Source: Streptomyces sp. CB02056 (GTDB lineage Bacteria > Actinomycetota > Actinomycetes > Streptomycetales > Streptomycetaceae). Taken from it: DNA of 64,000 bases. A program made the position numbers and the translations under genes. The notes beneath the pieces are model-generated. The model made no database searches and had not been told where the DNA came from. It saw nothing but the letters and a program-made list of their open reading frames with translations. Positions 6,836 through 16,574 of this stretch are shown in pieces. The DNA is taken from contig NZ_LIPD01000003.1 of the NCBI RefSeq assembly GCF_001905545.1, forward strand, positions 717,147 through 781,146. The letters are read 5' to 3'. Numbering within the stretch: the stretch's first letter is position 1; every line of letters starts with the position of its first letter.

Positions 6836-7930
6836 GTGACCTCGCTGCGTCCGGAGGGGCGTTTCCAGCCGGAGGCGGACCCGTACGGCACCGCGCAGCA
6901 GTACGGCGGGCCCCGGTACCCGGGCCAGGACGACGGCACCGGCGGTGCGCCGTACCGGCAGGGGATCCCGGTGCAGACCGTGCCCGAGGACGCCTGGGGC
7001 GTGTACGAGCAGGCCCAGGAGCCCATCGTGGACGGGCCCGAGTACCCCTGGCTGCCCGACCAGACCCTCCAGCTGCGGCTGCCCCTGGACCTCGGCGCGC
7101 CGGCCGCCGAACCGGCCCCCACCGGTGGCCGGGCCGAGCGCCGCCGCGCCGCCCAGGGCCGCACCTCGCTGCGCTCCGGCAGCGGCCGGCGCCGGTCGAA
7201 CGGCCGCGGCGCCGGGCGGGTGCGCCCCCGGGAGTCCGTGCTCGTGGTGGCCGCCCGGAGCGTCGGCGAGCTGTGCATCACGCTCGGCGTGGTGATGCTG
7301 CTCTTCGTCGCGTACCAGCTCTGGTGGACCAACGTGCAGGCCGACGCGGCCGCCGACGGGGCCCGCAACCAGCTGGAGCAGCAGTTCAACGCGGCCGTCG
7401 CGCCCGTCCAGCCGGGGCAGCCGGCCCCGGCGCCGGACAAGCCCGAGGTGTTCGAGCCCGGCAAGGGCTTCGCCATCATCTACCTGCCCAAGCTGGGGCT
7501 GAAGTTCCCGATCGCCGAGGGCACCTCCAAGTCGGGGGTGCTCGACAACGGCCTGGTCGGCCACTACACGGGAACCGGGATGCCGGGCGACAAGGCGGGC
7601 AACTTCGCGCTGGCCGCCCACCGCAACACCCACGGCGAGCCGTTCCGGTACATCAACCAGCTCGGCAAGGGCGACAAGATCGTGGTGGAGACCGCGGCCG
7701 GCTACTACACCTACGAGGTCACCGGGGGCATCCCGGAGACCTCCCCCAACAACGTGAGCGTGATCAAGCCGGTGCCGAACGGCGCGGGGTACGCCGGTCC
7801 GGGCCGCTACATCACCCTGACCACCTGCACGCCGGAGTTCACCTCCAAGTTCCGCCTCATCGTCTTTGGCAAGATGATCGAGGAACGGCCGCGTGCCCAG
7901 GGCAAGCCGGCCGCGATCACGGGCGGGTAG
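6836..7930 (+). CDS. srtE: class E sortase
   Basis: 364 residues from the GTG at 6836, six bases after the pabA stop. An earlier in-frame start at 6767 would overlap pabA. The long (about 130-residue) N-terminal cytoplasmic part is rich in Pro, Gln and Arg. One membrane helix follows (S-V-G-E-L-C-I-T-L-G-V-V-M-L-L-F), then W-W-T-N-V-Q-A-D and the catalytic domain. Catalytic His262 (L-A-A-H-R-N), Cys331 (T-L-T-T-C-T-P) and Arg340 are all present. Class E sortases join LAXTG-type surface proteins, such as long chaplins, to peptidoglycan and are needed for normal aerial growth in Streptomyces. Confidence 0.92.
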   Translation: MTSLRPEGRFQPEADPYGTAQQYGGPRYPGQDDGTGGAPYRQGIPVQTVPEDAWGVYEQAQEPIVDGPEYPWLPDQTLQLRLPLDLGAPAAEPAPTGGRAERRRAAQGRTSLRSGSGRRRSNGRGAGRVRPRESVLVVAARSVGELCITLGVVMLLFVAYQLWWTNVQADAAADGARNQLEQQFNAAVAPVQPGQPAPAPDKPEVFEPGKGFAIIYLPKLGLKFPIAEGTSKSGVLDNGLVGHYTGTGMPGDKAGNFALAAHRNTHGEPFRYINQLGKGDKIVVETAAGYYTYEVTGGIPETSPNNVSVIKPVPNGAGYAGPGRYITLTTCTPEFTSKFRLIVFGKMIEERPRAQGKPAAITGG

Positions 7931-7967
7931 CCGCCCGGCCGCCCGGCCCGGAGGGGGAGCACCGCAG

Positions 7968-8810
7968 ATGCAGGACGAGAGCGCGCGATCGGCCGAACCG
8001 GCGCAGGAGGCCTTCGCCCCGCCCGAGCCGCGGGCCGGGCGGGGCCGGAGCCGGGCGCTGGCCGCGCTCGGGGTCTTCGGCGAGCTGCTGATCACCATGG
8101 GCCTGGTGCTCGGCCTGTTCGTGGGCTACTCGCTCTGGTGGACCAACGTGCAGGCGGACCGCTCGGCCTCGGCGGCCGCCGACCGGCTGCGCGGCAGCTG
8201 GGCCGCGGGCCCGCGCCCCGGCCCCGGGGCGACGCCCGGCGCCGCCCCGGCCCCCGGCGCGTCCGCTGCTCCCGGCGCCCCCGGTGCCGAGCCCGGGTCC
8301 GTGCCGAAGCAGTTCGCGGCCGGGGACGACGTCGGCTTCCTGCACGTCCCGGCGATGGGCCGGGACTACCAGGTGCTGATCCGGATGGGCACCTCCACCG
8401 AGGTCCTGGACGACGGCGTCGCGGGCGTCTACGAGCAGCCGTACCGGGCCGCGATGCCGTGGGACCAGCAGGGCAACTTCGCGCTGGCCGCCCACCGGGA
8501 CGGCCACGGCGCCAAGTTCCACGACCTGGACGCCGTCCACCGGGGCGACGCCGTCGTGGTCGAGACCCGGGACAAGTGGTACGTCTACAAGGTCGACAGC
8601 ACCCTGGCGGAGACGTCCAAGTACGACACCGGCATCGTGGCGCCCGTCCCGGCCCGCTCCGGCTACGAGGGCCCCGGCCGCTACATCACCCTGACCACCT
8701 GCACGCCGGTGTACACCTCGCGCTACCGGATGGCCGTCTGGGGGAGCCTGGTGCGGGTGGACGACATGGACGCCAAGCGCACCCCGCCGCCGGAGCTGCG
8801 GCACTCCTGA
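7968..8810 (+). CDS. srtE: second class E sortase
   Basis: 280 residues; the ATG at 7968 follows a strong GGAGGGGGAG site. Layout matches the gene upstream: N-terminal membrane helix (G-E-L-L-I-T-M-G-L-V-L-G-L-F), the same W-W-T-N-V-Q-A-D stretch, a Pro/Ala/Gly linker and the sortase fold. His176, Cys245 and Arg254 form the catalytic set. The two genes are 37 bp apart and look like a tandem duplication; paired SrtE1/SrtE2 at this locus is known in Streptomyces, where they share substrates. The linker is longer and more Ala/Pro-rich than in the first copy. Confidence 0.92.
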   Translation: MQDESARSAEPAQEAFAPPEPRAGRGRSRALAALGVFGELLITMGLVLGLFVGYSLWWTNVQADRSASAAADRLRGSWAAGPRPGPGATPGAAPAPGASAAPGAPGAEPGSVPKQFAAGDDVGFLHVPAMGRDYQVLIRMGTSTEVLDDGVAGVYEQPYRAAMPWDQQGNFALAAHRDGHGAKFHDLDAVHRGDAVVVETRDKWYVYKVDSTLAETSKYDTGIVAPVPARSGYEGPGRYITLTTCTPVYTSRYRMAVWGSLVRVDDMDAKRTPPPELRHS

Positions 8811-8843
8811 AGCCGCCCACGGGCCTCCTGGAGCCCGTACGGA

Positions 8844-8888
8844 ACGCCCGAGGGCCCGCCGCGTTCGTCGCGGCGGGCCCTCGGGCGT
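8844..8888. terminator. 20-bp perfect hairpin between convergent genes
   Basis: Arms 8844-8863 and 8869-8888 pair completely around TTCGT. It serves the second sortase on the plus strand and pknB on the minus strand. Confidence 0.9.
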
Positions 8889-8940
8889 GCTCCGTGCTGC
8901 TCGTTCCCCGGCTCAGCCGAACCAGGGGAATACCGGAGGC

Positions 8941-11058
8941 CTAGTGGTCCCCTTTGGGGGGTGTGGTGGTGGGGTCGCTCCCTTTCGGGGGCTCGGCCGC
9001 CTTGGTGTACAGCTGGATCTGGGTGTTCGGGTCGACCTGGGTGCCGGCCGGCGGGTTGCTCTGGAGGATCGTCGCGTTCGGGTCCGGGGGACCGCTGACC
9101 ACGACGTAGGTCAGGCCGAGCGCCTTCAGCTGGTCCGCGGCGGCGCCCAGCTTGACGTTCGCCAGCGGCGGGACCTGGGGCTTGTCCTGCGCCTTGAAGA
9201 TCGTCAGCGAGATCTTGCTGTTGGCCGGGGCCTTGGTGTTGGCCGGGATCGACTGCGAGGCGACGGTGTTGACCTTGCTCGGGTCGGGGGCCGGGGCGGT
9301 CTTCGAGACGTCCACCTGGAAGCCGAGGCCCTGGAGGGTCGCCTGCGCGTCCTCCTTCTGGGCCCCGGCCACGTTCGGGACGGTCACCTTGGCCTTGCCC
9401 TGCGACACGGTCAGCTTGATCGGGGCGCTCGGGTCGACGGCCGCGTTGGGCGCCGGGTCCTGGGCGGTGACGGTGTCCTGCGCGGCGGTGTCGTCGTCCT
9501 TGTACTCGGTGGTCACGTTGGTGAAGCCGAGGTCGGCGAGCGCCTTGGTGGCCTGGTCCTTGGGCTTGCCGACCACACCGGGGACCTGCGCCTTGGCCGG
9601 GCCCGAGGAGACCTGCACCGTGATGGTGGAGGTCTCGGCGACCTGGGTGCCGGACTGCGGGGTCTGGGTGCAGACCTGGTCCTTCTTGATGTTGGTGTCC
9701 GGGCAGGCGATCTTGTCGCCCTCGGTCACCACGAGCTTGGCACCGGCCGCGGCGGCGGCCGTCTTGGCCTCCGCCAGGGTCTTGCCGACCAGGTTCGGCG
9801 CGGTGACCTTCGCGGTCTCCTTGGTGCCCTTGTCGGCGAACATCGCCTGGGCGACGAAGAAGGTGCCGACCAGGACCAGCACGGCGGCCACCGCCAGCAC
9901 GATCCAGGAGGTGTTGCTCTTCTTCGGCGGGTCCTCGCCCCGCCGGCCCCCGCCGCGGCCGTAGCCGTCGTCGTAGCCGTCGTTGCCGCCCGCCTGGCCG
10001 GCGTAGGTCTGGCCGTAGCCGTCGTCCTGGTAGCCGCCCTGCTGCCCGTAGCCGGGCTGCCCGGAGGCCTGCGGCAGGACGGTGGTCGGGCCGCCGGGCT
10101 GCTGCGGCAGCACGTTGGTCTGGCCGTACGGGTCGTGCTGCTGCGGGTAGCCGTTCTGGTCGTAGCCGTAGCCGCCCGGGCCCATGCCGTACGCGGCCTG
10201 CTGGGCGGCGGCCACCGGCAGGCCGTCGAGGAAGCGCTCGATGTCGTCGCGCATCTCGTCGGCGCTCTGGTAGCGGTAGTCGCGGTCCTTGGCGAGCGCC
10301 TTCAGCACGATCGCGTCGACCTCGGGGCGCACCTCGGGGTCGAAGACCGACGGCGGCTGCGGCTCCTCCCGGACGTGCTGGTAGGCCACCGCGACGGGCG
10401 AGTCGCCGACGAACGGCGGGCGCACGGTCAGCAGCTCGTAGAGCAGGCAGCCGGTGGAGTAGAGGTCGGAGCGGGCGTCGACCTGCTCGCCCTTGGCCTG
10501 CTCGGGGGAGAGGTACTGGGCGGTGCCGATGACGGCCGAGGTCTGCGTCATGGTCATCCCGGCGTCACCCATCGCACGGGCGATGCCGAAGTCCATGACC
10601 TTGACGTTGCCCTGCCGGGTCAGCATCACGTTGGCCGGCTTGATGTCGCGGTGCACGATGCCGGCCCGGTGCGAGTACTCCAGGGCCTGGAGGATGCCGA
10701 TGGTCATCTCCAGCGCGCGCTCGGGCAGCAGCCGGCGGCCGGAGTGCAGCAGCTCGCGCAGCGTGGACCCCTCGACGTACTCCATCACGATGTACGGGAT
10801 GGAGATGCCGTCGATGTAGTCCTCGCCGGTGTCGTACACGGCGACGATGGCGGGGTGGTTCAGGGACGCCGCCGACTGCGCCTCGCGGCGGAACCGGGCC
10901 TGGAACGACGGATCCCGGGCCATGTCGGCCCGGAGCGTCTTCACAGCGACGGAGCGGCCGAGTCGGGTGTCATGGGCGAGGTACACCTCGGCCATGCCGC
11001 CGCGTCCGAGGACGCCGCCGAGCTCGTACCTGCCGCCGAGGCGACGAGGCTCTTCCAT
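8941..11058 (-). CDS. pknB: PASTA-domain serine/threonine protein kinase PknB
   Basis: 705 residues from the ATG at 11058 with GGAGAGGG upstream; the frame continues to 11193 without a better start. The kinase domain spans residues 11-275: Gly-rich loop G18-R-G-G, Lys40, H-R-D-I-K with Asp138, and D-F-G 156-158. Thr residues at 169-173 of the activation loop are the usual autophosphorylation sites. A Tyr/Gln/Gly-rich juxtamembrane linker (290-380), one membrane helix (384-407) and four PASTA repeats (about 418-705) follow. PASTA domains sense peptidoglycan or lipid II; the kinase regulates wall synthesis and division and is reversed by PstP. It is the last gene of the fhaA-to-pknB run. Confidence 0.96.
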   Translation of the reverse strand: MEEPRRLGGRYELGGVLGRGGMAEVYLAHDTRLGRSVAVKTLRADMARDPSFQARFRREAQSAASLNHPAIVAVYDTGEDYIDGISIPYIVMEYVEGSTLRELLHSGRRLLPERALEMTIGILQALEYSHRAGIVHRDIKPANVMLTRQGNVKVMDFGIARAMGDAGMTMTQTSAVIGTAQYLSPEQAKGEQVDARSDLYSTGCLLYELLTVRPPFVGDSPVAVAYQHVREEPQPPSVFDPEVRPEVDAIVLKALAKDRDYRYQSADEMRDDIERFLDGLPVAAAQQAAYGMGPGGYGYDQNGYPQQHDPYGQTNVLPQQPGGPTTVLPQASGQPGYGQQGGYQDDGYGQTYAGQAGGNDGYDDGYGRGGGRRGEDPPKKSNTSWIVLAVAAVLVLVGTFFVAQAMFADKGTKETAKVTAPNLVGKTLAEAKTAAAAAGAKLVVTEGDKIACPDTNIKKDQVCTQTPQSGTQVAETSTITVQVSSGPAKAQVPGVVGKPKDQATKALADLGFTNVTTEYKDDDTAAQDTVTAQDPAPNAAVDPSAPIKLTVSQGKAKVTVPNVAGAQKEDAQATLQGLGFQVDVSKTAPAPDPSKVNTVASQSIPANTKAPANSKISLTIFKAQDKPQVPPLANVKLGAAADQLKALGLTYVVVSGPPDPNATILQSNPPAGTQVDPNTQIQLYTKAAEPPKGSDPTTTPPKGDH

Positions 11059-11318
11059 AGTTCCGACCCTCTCCCTCACCCGCCGGTGAGGTTGTGACGT
11101 AGGTGTCCCCGCACGCTCTGGGTGACGCCGCGCGGTCCGCGACCGGTTCTCCGGCCGGGCCGTGCGGTGCCTCGCGGGCGGCAACGGGCACACCCGCTGC
11201 TGGCGGATACGCTACCGGTCGGACCGCAGCGGACCGGAGTCAGCCGTCGGCCGATACCAGACCGGTATCCGGACGGGGCTGCCCATCGTGACATTCCCCT
11301 CACCCCGGACCCGCGCTC

Positions 11319-12776
11319 CTACTTGCCGAGTGCGGCCTGCATCACCGCCTTGGCGATCGGGGCGGCGAGGCGGCCGCCGCTGATGCCGTCGCGGTTCTGG
11401 GAGCCGTCCTCGACCACCACCGCGACCGCGACCGACTGGCCGTCCGGGGTCTTCGCCCAGGAGGTGAACCAGGCGAACGGGAGCCCGGCGTTGTCCTCGC
11501 CGTGCTGCGCGGTGCCGGTCTTGCCGCCGACCTGCAGGCCGGGGATCTTGGCGTTGGTGCCGGTGCCGTTCTCGACCACCGAGACCATCAGGTCCTGCAT
11601 CTTCTGCGCGGTGGCCGGGCTCATCGCCTGGGAGAACTGCTTCTCGGTGTGCTTGGAGACGGTGGTCAGCGTGGCCGAGCGCTCCTGGTCGACCATGTAC
11701 GGCTGCATCAGGCTGCCGTTGTTGGCGATCGCGGCGGAGACCATGGCCATCTGGAGCGGGGTGGCGCGGGTGTCGTGCTGGCCGATCGAGTCCTGGGCGG
11801 TGCCGTCCGGGCTCGAGCTGTCCGGGAAGACGCTCTTCTCGGAGCGGACCGGGGTGTCGATCGTGCTGTTGAAGCCGAACTTCTCGGCCTGCGCCCGCAT
11901 CCGCTCCTTGCCCAGGTCCGCGCCCATCTTGGCGAAGACCGTGTTGCAGGACTGGTCCATCCCGGACTTGATCGTGGCGTTCTCGCAGCGCTCGTTCGGG
12001 CTCTCGTTCTTCAGCTGGGTGGTCGTGCCGGGCAGGACGTACGGCTCCGGGGTGTCCGTGGCGTCGTCGATGCTCTGGTAGCGGCCGTTCTCGAACGCCG
12101 CGGTCGCGGTGACCAGCTTGAAGGTCGAGCCGGGCGGATAGGTCTCCTTCAGCGCCCGGTTGAGCGTCGGCTTGTTCGGGTCCGCGTCGAGGGCCTTCCA
12201 GGCGTTCTGGTCGGCCGTCTCGCCGCCGGCGAAGGTGCCCGGGTCGTAGGACGGGGTGGAGACCAGGCCCAGGATCGCGCCGGTCTTCGGGTCGAGCGCG
12301 ACCACCGCGCCCTTCTTGTTGCCCATCGCGTCGAAGGCGGCCTTCTGCACCTTGGCGTTGATGGTGGTGACGACGTCGCCGCCGCGCTTCTGCTCGCCCG
12401 TCAGCATGTCCAGGGTGTTGCGGAAGAACAGCCGGTCGTCGGTGCCGGAGAGGATGCCGTCCTCCAGGTTCTCCAGCTGGCTGGAGCCGTAGGCCTGGGA
12501 GGAGTAGCCGGTCACCGGGGCGTACATCGGGCCGTCGACCCAGGACCGCTTGTACTTGTAGCGCAGGCCGTTGACGAAGTCGGACTTCGTGACCGGCTGG
12601 CCGCTGACGATGATGTTGCCGCGCGGGTGGGCGTACCGGTCGTACAGCTGGCGCTTGTTGTTCTTGTTGGTGGCCCAGGACTCGGCCTGGACGCCCTGCA
12701 CCCAGTTGGTGCGCACCATCAGGGCCAGGATCAGGACGAGGCAGAAGATCGATACCCGGCGGATCGGCTTGTTCAT
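11319..12776 (-). CDS. pbpA: penicillin-binding protein 2-like transpeptidase PbpA
   Basis: 485 residues. The start at 12776 lies in an ATGA overlap with the rodA stop. One N-terminal membrane anchor (F-C-L-V-L-I-L-A-L-M) is followed by a short dimerisation region and the transpeptidase domain. Active-site motifs are S-T-F-K (Ser217, Lys220), S-C-N in D-Q-S-C-N-T-V, and K-T-G-T-A-Q near residue 430. It cross-links peptidoglycan and works with RodA as a glycosyltransferase/transpeptidase pair in polar growth or septation. A 260-bp gap with no gene separates its stop from pknB; the gap may hold a separate pknB promoter. Confidence 0.95.
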   Translation of the reverse strand: MNKPIRRVSIFCLVLILALMVRTNWVQGVQAESWATNKNNKRQLYDRYAHPRGNIIVSGQPVTKSDFVNGLRYKYKRSWVDGPMYAPVTGYSSQAYGSSQLENLEDGILSGTDDRLFFRNTLDMLTGEQKRGGDVVTTINAKVQKAAFDAMGNKKGAVVALDPKTGAILGLVSTPSYDPGTFAGGETADQNAWKALDADPNKPTLNRALKETYPPGSTFKLVTATAAFENGRYQSIDDATDTPEPYVLPGTTTQLKNESPNERCENATIKSGMDQSCNTVFAKMGADLGKERMRAQAEKFGFNSTIDTPVRSEKSVFPDSSSPDGTAQDSIGQHDTRATPLQMAMVSAAIANNGSLMQPYMVDQERSATLTTVSKHTEKQFSQAMSPATAQKMQDLMVSVVENGTGTNAKIPGLQVGGKTGTAQHGEDNAGLPFAWFTSWAKTPDGQSVAVAVVVEDGSQNRDGISGGRLAAPIAKAVMQAALGK

Positions 12777-14245
12777 CGGGCTGGTCCCTCCTGGCCCTCG
12801 GTGGCCGGGGCCGGTTCGGCCCCCGGTCGGCGGGCGCTGTCGCTGATCTTCAGCAGGATCGCGACCAGCGCCCAGTTGGCGACCACGGACGAACCGCCCT
12901 GCGCGAGGAACGGCATGGTCATACCGGTGAGCGGGATCAGCCCGGTGACACCGCCGGCCACGACGAACACCTGGATCGCCATCGCCGAGGAGAGGCCGAC
13001 GGCGAACAGCTTGCCGAACGGGTCGCGGGCGGCGAGCGCGGTGCGCAGGCCGCGCTGCACCAGCAGGGCGTACAGCAGGAAGATCGCCATCAGGCCGGTC
13101 AGCCCGAGCTCCTCGCCGAACGAGCCCAGGATGAAGTCGCTCTTGGCGGCGAAGGCGATCAGCCAGGAGCGGCCCTGGCCCAGGCCGGAGCCGGTGACCC
13201 CGCCGGAGCCGAGCGCCATCAGCGACTGGCCGATCTGCTCGGTGGCGCCCTTCGGCGGGTTGGCGCCGAAGGCGGCCATCGGGTCGAGCCAGGCGTCGAT
13301 GCGGACCTTCACGTGGCTCGCGGTCGAGGCGACCGCGACCGCGCCGCCGACCGACATCAGCAGGCCGAACAGGATCCAGCTGGTCCGCTCGGTGGCGACG
13401 TAGAGCATCACCACGAACAGGCCGAAGAACAGGAAGGACGTGCCCAGGTCGTTCTCGAAGATCAGGATCAGCAGGCTGAGCAGCCAGATCACGATGATCG
13501 GGCCGAGGTCGCGGCCGCGCGGCAGGTACAGGCCCATGAACCGGCGGCTGGCCAGCGCCAGGGCGTCCCGCTTGACCATCAGGTAGCCGGCGAAGAACAC
13601 GGTCAGGACGATCTTGGCGAACTCGCCCGGCTGGATGGAGAAGCTGCCCATCCGGATCCAGATCTTGGCGCCGAAGTCCTCCGCCCGGGACGGGAAGAAG
13701 GCCGGCGCCGCGAGCAGGACCAGGGCCACCACCATCGAGATGTAGGTGTAGCGCTGGAGCACCCGGTGGTCCTTCAGCAGCACCATCACCCCGATGAAGC
13801 CGGCGATCCCGAGGGCCGACCACATCAGCTGGTTCTCGGCCGCCGGGTAGTTGCCCCGGAGCAGCTTGCCCGCCTTGTCCAGCCGCCAGATCATCACCAC
13901 CCCGAGGCCGTTGAGCAGGGTGGCGATCGGCAGCATCAGCGGGTCCGCGTACGGCGCGAAGCGGCGCACCAGCAGGTGCGCGACCAGTGCCAGGGCGCCC
14001 ATGCCGAGCCCGTAGCCGAGCATGCCCGCGGGCAGCTTGGCGTCCATCGCGAGGCCGACGTTGGCGTACGCGAGGACCGGCAGCAGCACCGCGAAGACCA
14101 GCAGGGCCAGCTCGGTGTTGCGCCGGTTCGGCGCCTCCTGCGGGGAGATCGTGGTGTTGCCCCGCCGACGGGGGATCGTGCGTTCGGCCGCCGCCCGGCG
14201 TCGGCCGGACCGGGTGGTTTCCTGGCTCAGGTCGTAGCTGCTCAC
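12773..14245 (-). CDS. rodA: SEDS-family peptidoglycan glycosyltransferase RodA/FtsW
   Basis: 490 residues from a GTG at 14245. A basic cytoplasmic N-terminus (S-G-R-R-R-A-A-A-E-R) precedes ten to twelve membrane helices. Family landmarks are W-I-R-M-G-S-F-S-I-Q-P-G-E-F-A-K with the catalytic-region P-x-E, and the late G-G-S-S-V-V-A-N-W segment. It polymerises lipid II and is partnered by PbpA, whose start overlaps its stop. The C-terminus is a charged Pro/Ala tail, possibly a phosphorylation target of the nearby kinase (inference). Confidence 0.95.
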   Translation of the reverse strand: MSSYDLSQETTRSGRRRAAAERTIPRRRGNTTISPQEAPNRRNTELALLVFAVLLPVLAYANVGLAMDAKLPAGMLGYGLGMGALALVAHLLVRRFAPYADPLMLPIATLLNGLGVVMIWRLDKAGKLLRGNYPAAENQLMWSALGIAGFIGVMVLLKDHRVLQRYTYISMVVALVLLAAPAFFPSRAEDFGAKIWIRMGSFSIQPGEFAKIVLTVFFAGYLMVKRDALALASRRFMGLYLPRGRDLGPIIVIWLLSLLILIFENDLGTSFLFFGLFVVMLYVATERTSWILFGLLMSVGGAVAVASTASHVKVRIDAWLDPMAAFGANPPKGATEQIGQSLMALGSGGVTGSGLGQGRSWLIAFAAKSDFILGSFGEELGLTGLMAIFLLYALLVQRGLRTALAARDPFGKLFAVGLSSAMAIQVFVVAGGVTGLIPLTGMTMPFLAQGGSSVVANWALVAILLKISDSARRPGAEPAPATEGQEGPAR

Positions 14246-14309
14246 GTGGTGACCGCTCCCTGACGGCCGGCAAACCCGCTCGGGGCGGTCCTATGTCGGA
14301 TCACGGACG

Positions 14310-15929
14310 TCACTGCTTCGGGCAGGAGTTGGCCCGGCTGAGTTCCTCTTCGGTCAGTGGGGGGGCCTGGTCGCCCTGCGCGCCGGTGGCCGGAGGGGTC
14401 GCGTTCGGCGCCGGGGCGGGTGCCGTCGGGGCGGTCGGCGAGGCCGGGGGCGCGGTGGTCGGCGTGGTGGCGGCCGGACCGCGGTTCTTCTCGGTCGGGG
14501 TGGGCGTGCTGGCCAGGTACGCGGCCTGTGTCGCCTGGGTGGCGGGCGGTACGGCCGGGGCGGTCGCCTTGGCGGCCTTCTGGCAGAGCTGGACCCAGCC
14601 GTCGAGCTCGTTGACCGTCGACTGGGCGTCCTTCATGCTGCCGACCGAGATGGTCTTCTTCACGTGGACCTGCTGGTCCTCGGGCAGCCACTTCAGCTGG
14701 ATCCTGCTGTACGAGGAGTGCACCGAGGACAGGCTCACCCCGGCCAGGTTCTGGTTGATGCCCTGGTAGATCGCGACGTGGTCGTCCTGGGTGCCGACGT
14801 AGTACTGGTCCTGGGTCCACTGGTAGCCGAAGTAGCCGGCGCCGCCGAGCAGGCCCAGCGTGACCAGGGCGGCCAGCGAGACCGTCAGGCCCTTGCGCTT
14901 GCGCCTCGAGGGCCGCTCCTCGTCGAAGTCCTCGGTGCCGTACACCGAGGGCTCGCCGGAGCCGGGGCCGTACTCGCCCTCGTAGCCCTCGGCGGGACCG
15001 AAACCGTTCTGCGCGGGGCCGAAGCCCTCCGCGTAGCCCTCGGCCGGGCCGAAGGCGCCCTGCGGGCCGCGGCCGAGGCCGGCGGCGCGGCCGGCCGGGG
15101 TGTCCGCGATCGAGCGGTCGGCGGCGGCCGAGGACGGCGGGGCGTCGGCGACCGCGCCGACCACCACCGGGACGTCGTTGAACTGGCCGCTCATGGTGTC
15201 CGTGGCGCCGACGTCGATGACGTCCGCCACGATGCAGGTGATGTTGTCCGGACCGCCGCCGCGCAGCGCGAGCTGGATCAGCTCCTGCACGGTCTGCTCG
15301 GGCGCGTAGTAGCTGCCGAGGGTGTCCTGGAGGGTCTGGTGGCTGACCGGGCCGGAGAGGCCGTCGGAGCAGATCAGGTAGCGGTCGCCGGCCCGGACCT
15401 CGCGGATCGACAGGTCGGGCTCGACCTGGCCGCGGCCGTCCAGCGCCCGCATCAGCAGCGAGCGCTGCGGGTGGGTCTCGGCCTCCTCGGGCGTGATCCG
15501 GCCCTCGTCGACCAGGCGCTGCACCCAGGTGTGGTCCTGGGTGATCTGCACCAGGGAACCGTCGCGCAGCAGGTAGGCGCGGGAGTCGCCGACGTGCACC
15601 ATGCCCATCCGCTGGCCCGTCCACAGCATGGCGGTGAGCGTGCAGCCCATGCCCTCCAGCTGCGGGTCCTCCTCGACCATCTGCCGGAGCCGGTCGTTGG
15701 CGCCCTGGACGGCGTCGCCCAGCAGGGTCAGCAGGTCGGGGCCCGGCACGTCCTCGTCCAGCCGGACGATCGAGCCGAGCACCTCGGAGGAAGCGACCTC
15801 GCCGGCCGCGGCGCCGCCCATGCCGTCGGCCACGGCCAGCAGCCGCGGCCCGGCGTAGCCGGAGTCCTCGTTCCCCTCCCGGATCAGTCCCTTGTGGGAG
15901 CCGGCGGCGAAGCGCAGCACCAGGGTCAT
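14310..15929 (-). CDS. pstP: PP2C-family protein phosphatase PstP
   Basis: 539 residues from the ATG at 15929. The PP2C catalytic domain occupies residues 1-235: metal ligands in R-E-G-N-E-D, A-D-G-M-G-G, S-D-G-L-S-G and G-G-P-D-N-I-T. A charged linker with Gly-Pro-Ala-Glu-Gly repeats (F-G-P-A-E-G-Y-x-E) leads to a single membrane helix near residue 350. An extracellular domain and a Pro/Thr/Ala-rich tail follow. PstP dephosphorylates PknB and its substrates, including FHA proteins. The extracellular part is long compared with simple PP2C enzymes, as is normal for actinobacterial PstP. Confidence 0.95.
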   Translation of the reverse strand: MTLVLRFAAGSHKGLIREGNEDSGYAGPRLLAVADGMGGAAAGEVASSEVLGSIVRLDEDVPGPDLLTLLGDAVQGANDRLRQMVEEDPQLEGMGCTLTAMLWTGQRMGMVHVGDSRAYLLRDGSLVQITQDHTWVQRLVDEGRITPEEAETHPQRSLLMRALDGRGQVEPDLSIREVRAGDRYLICSDGLSGPVSHQTLQDTLGSYYAPEQTVQELIQLALRGGGPDNITCIVADVIDVGATDTMSGQFNDVPVVVGAVADAPPSSAAADRSIADTPAGRAAGLGRGPQGAFGPAEGYAEGFGPAQNGFGPAEGYEGEYGPGSGEPSVYGTEDFDEERPSRRKRKGLTVSLAALVTLGLLGGAGYFGYQWTQDQYYVGTQDDHVAIYQGINQNLAGVSLSSVHSSYSRIQLKWLPEDQQVHVKKTISVGSMKDAQSTVNELDGWVQLCQKAAKATAPAVPPATQATQAAYLASTPTPTEKNRGPAATTPTTAPPASPTAPTAPAPAPNATPPATGAQGDQAPPLTEEELSRANSCPKQ

Positions 15930-15982
15930 GCGACCTGTGCCCCCCTCTGGGTCATGGACGGGATGCTGTCCCTCATGCGCTA

Positions 15983-16528
15983 CTACTTCCGCAGTTCGAT
16001 GACGGTCCTGCCGATACGGATCGGCATGCCCGGCTGGAGCGGAGTGGGCGCGGTCAGGCGCTGCCGGTCCAGATAGGTGCCGTTGGTGGAGCCTAGATCC
16101 TCGACCGTCCACTGCCCAGTCTGATCCGGATAGATCCTGGCATGCCGGGAGGACGCGTAGTCGTCGTCCAGCACGATGGTGGAGTCGTGCGCGCGGCCGA
16201 GCGTGATGGTCTGGCCCTGGAGCGCCACCGTGGTGCCGGCCAGCGAGCCCTGCACCACGACGAGCTGGGTCGGACCGCCGCGGCGGCGCCCGCCGCCGCC
16301 CTGGGTCTGGGCCGCCGCGGGGCCGGCCTGGGTCGGCGCCGCGGCGCGTGCGGCGGTCGAGGTGGCCGCGCCGCCGCCGGTCGTGGCGCTCGCGCCCCGA
16401 CGGGAGGAGCGCGGGTTCACCTTGGTGCCGAACAGGTCGCTGCGGATCACCTGGATCGCGACGATGACGAACAGCCACAACACGGCCAGGAAGCCCAGCC
16501 GCATGACCGTGAGGGTCAGTTCTGACAT
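15983..16528 (-). CDS. fhaB: FHA-domain membrane protein FhaB (FipA-type)
   Basis: 181 residues. One N-terminal membrane helix (L-G-F-L-A-V-L-W-L-F-V-I-V-A-I) precedes a Ser/Ala/Gly-rich linker. The C-terminal forkhead-associated domain shows G-R-A-H-D-S, S-S-R-H-A-R-I and G-S-T-N-G-T-Y-L, the phosphothreonine-binding loop residues. FhaB binds phosphorylated partners of the PknB pathway and links them to division. It lies 46 bp after fhaA and 53 bp before pstP on the same strand. Confidence 0.95.
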   Translation of the reverse strand: MSELTLTVMRLGFLAVLWLFVIVAIQVIRSDLFGTKVNPRSSRRGASATTGGGAATSTAARAAAPTQAGPAAAQTQGGGGRRRGGPTQLVVVQGSLAGTTVALQGQTITLGRAHDSTIVLDDDYASSRHARIYPDQTGQWTVEDLGSTNGTYLDRQRLTAPTPLQPGMPIRIGRTVIELRK

Positions 16529-16574
16529 GACCGTCCCGCCAGTCGGTGAGCGAGGCGCGCGAACAATTCGGACA

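Noticed and set aside
8887..11097. 736-residue plus-strand frame opposite pknB
   Set aside because: Gly/Arg/Val/Leu-rich shadow of a well-supported kinase gene; no domain or ribosome site.
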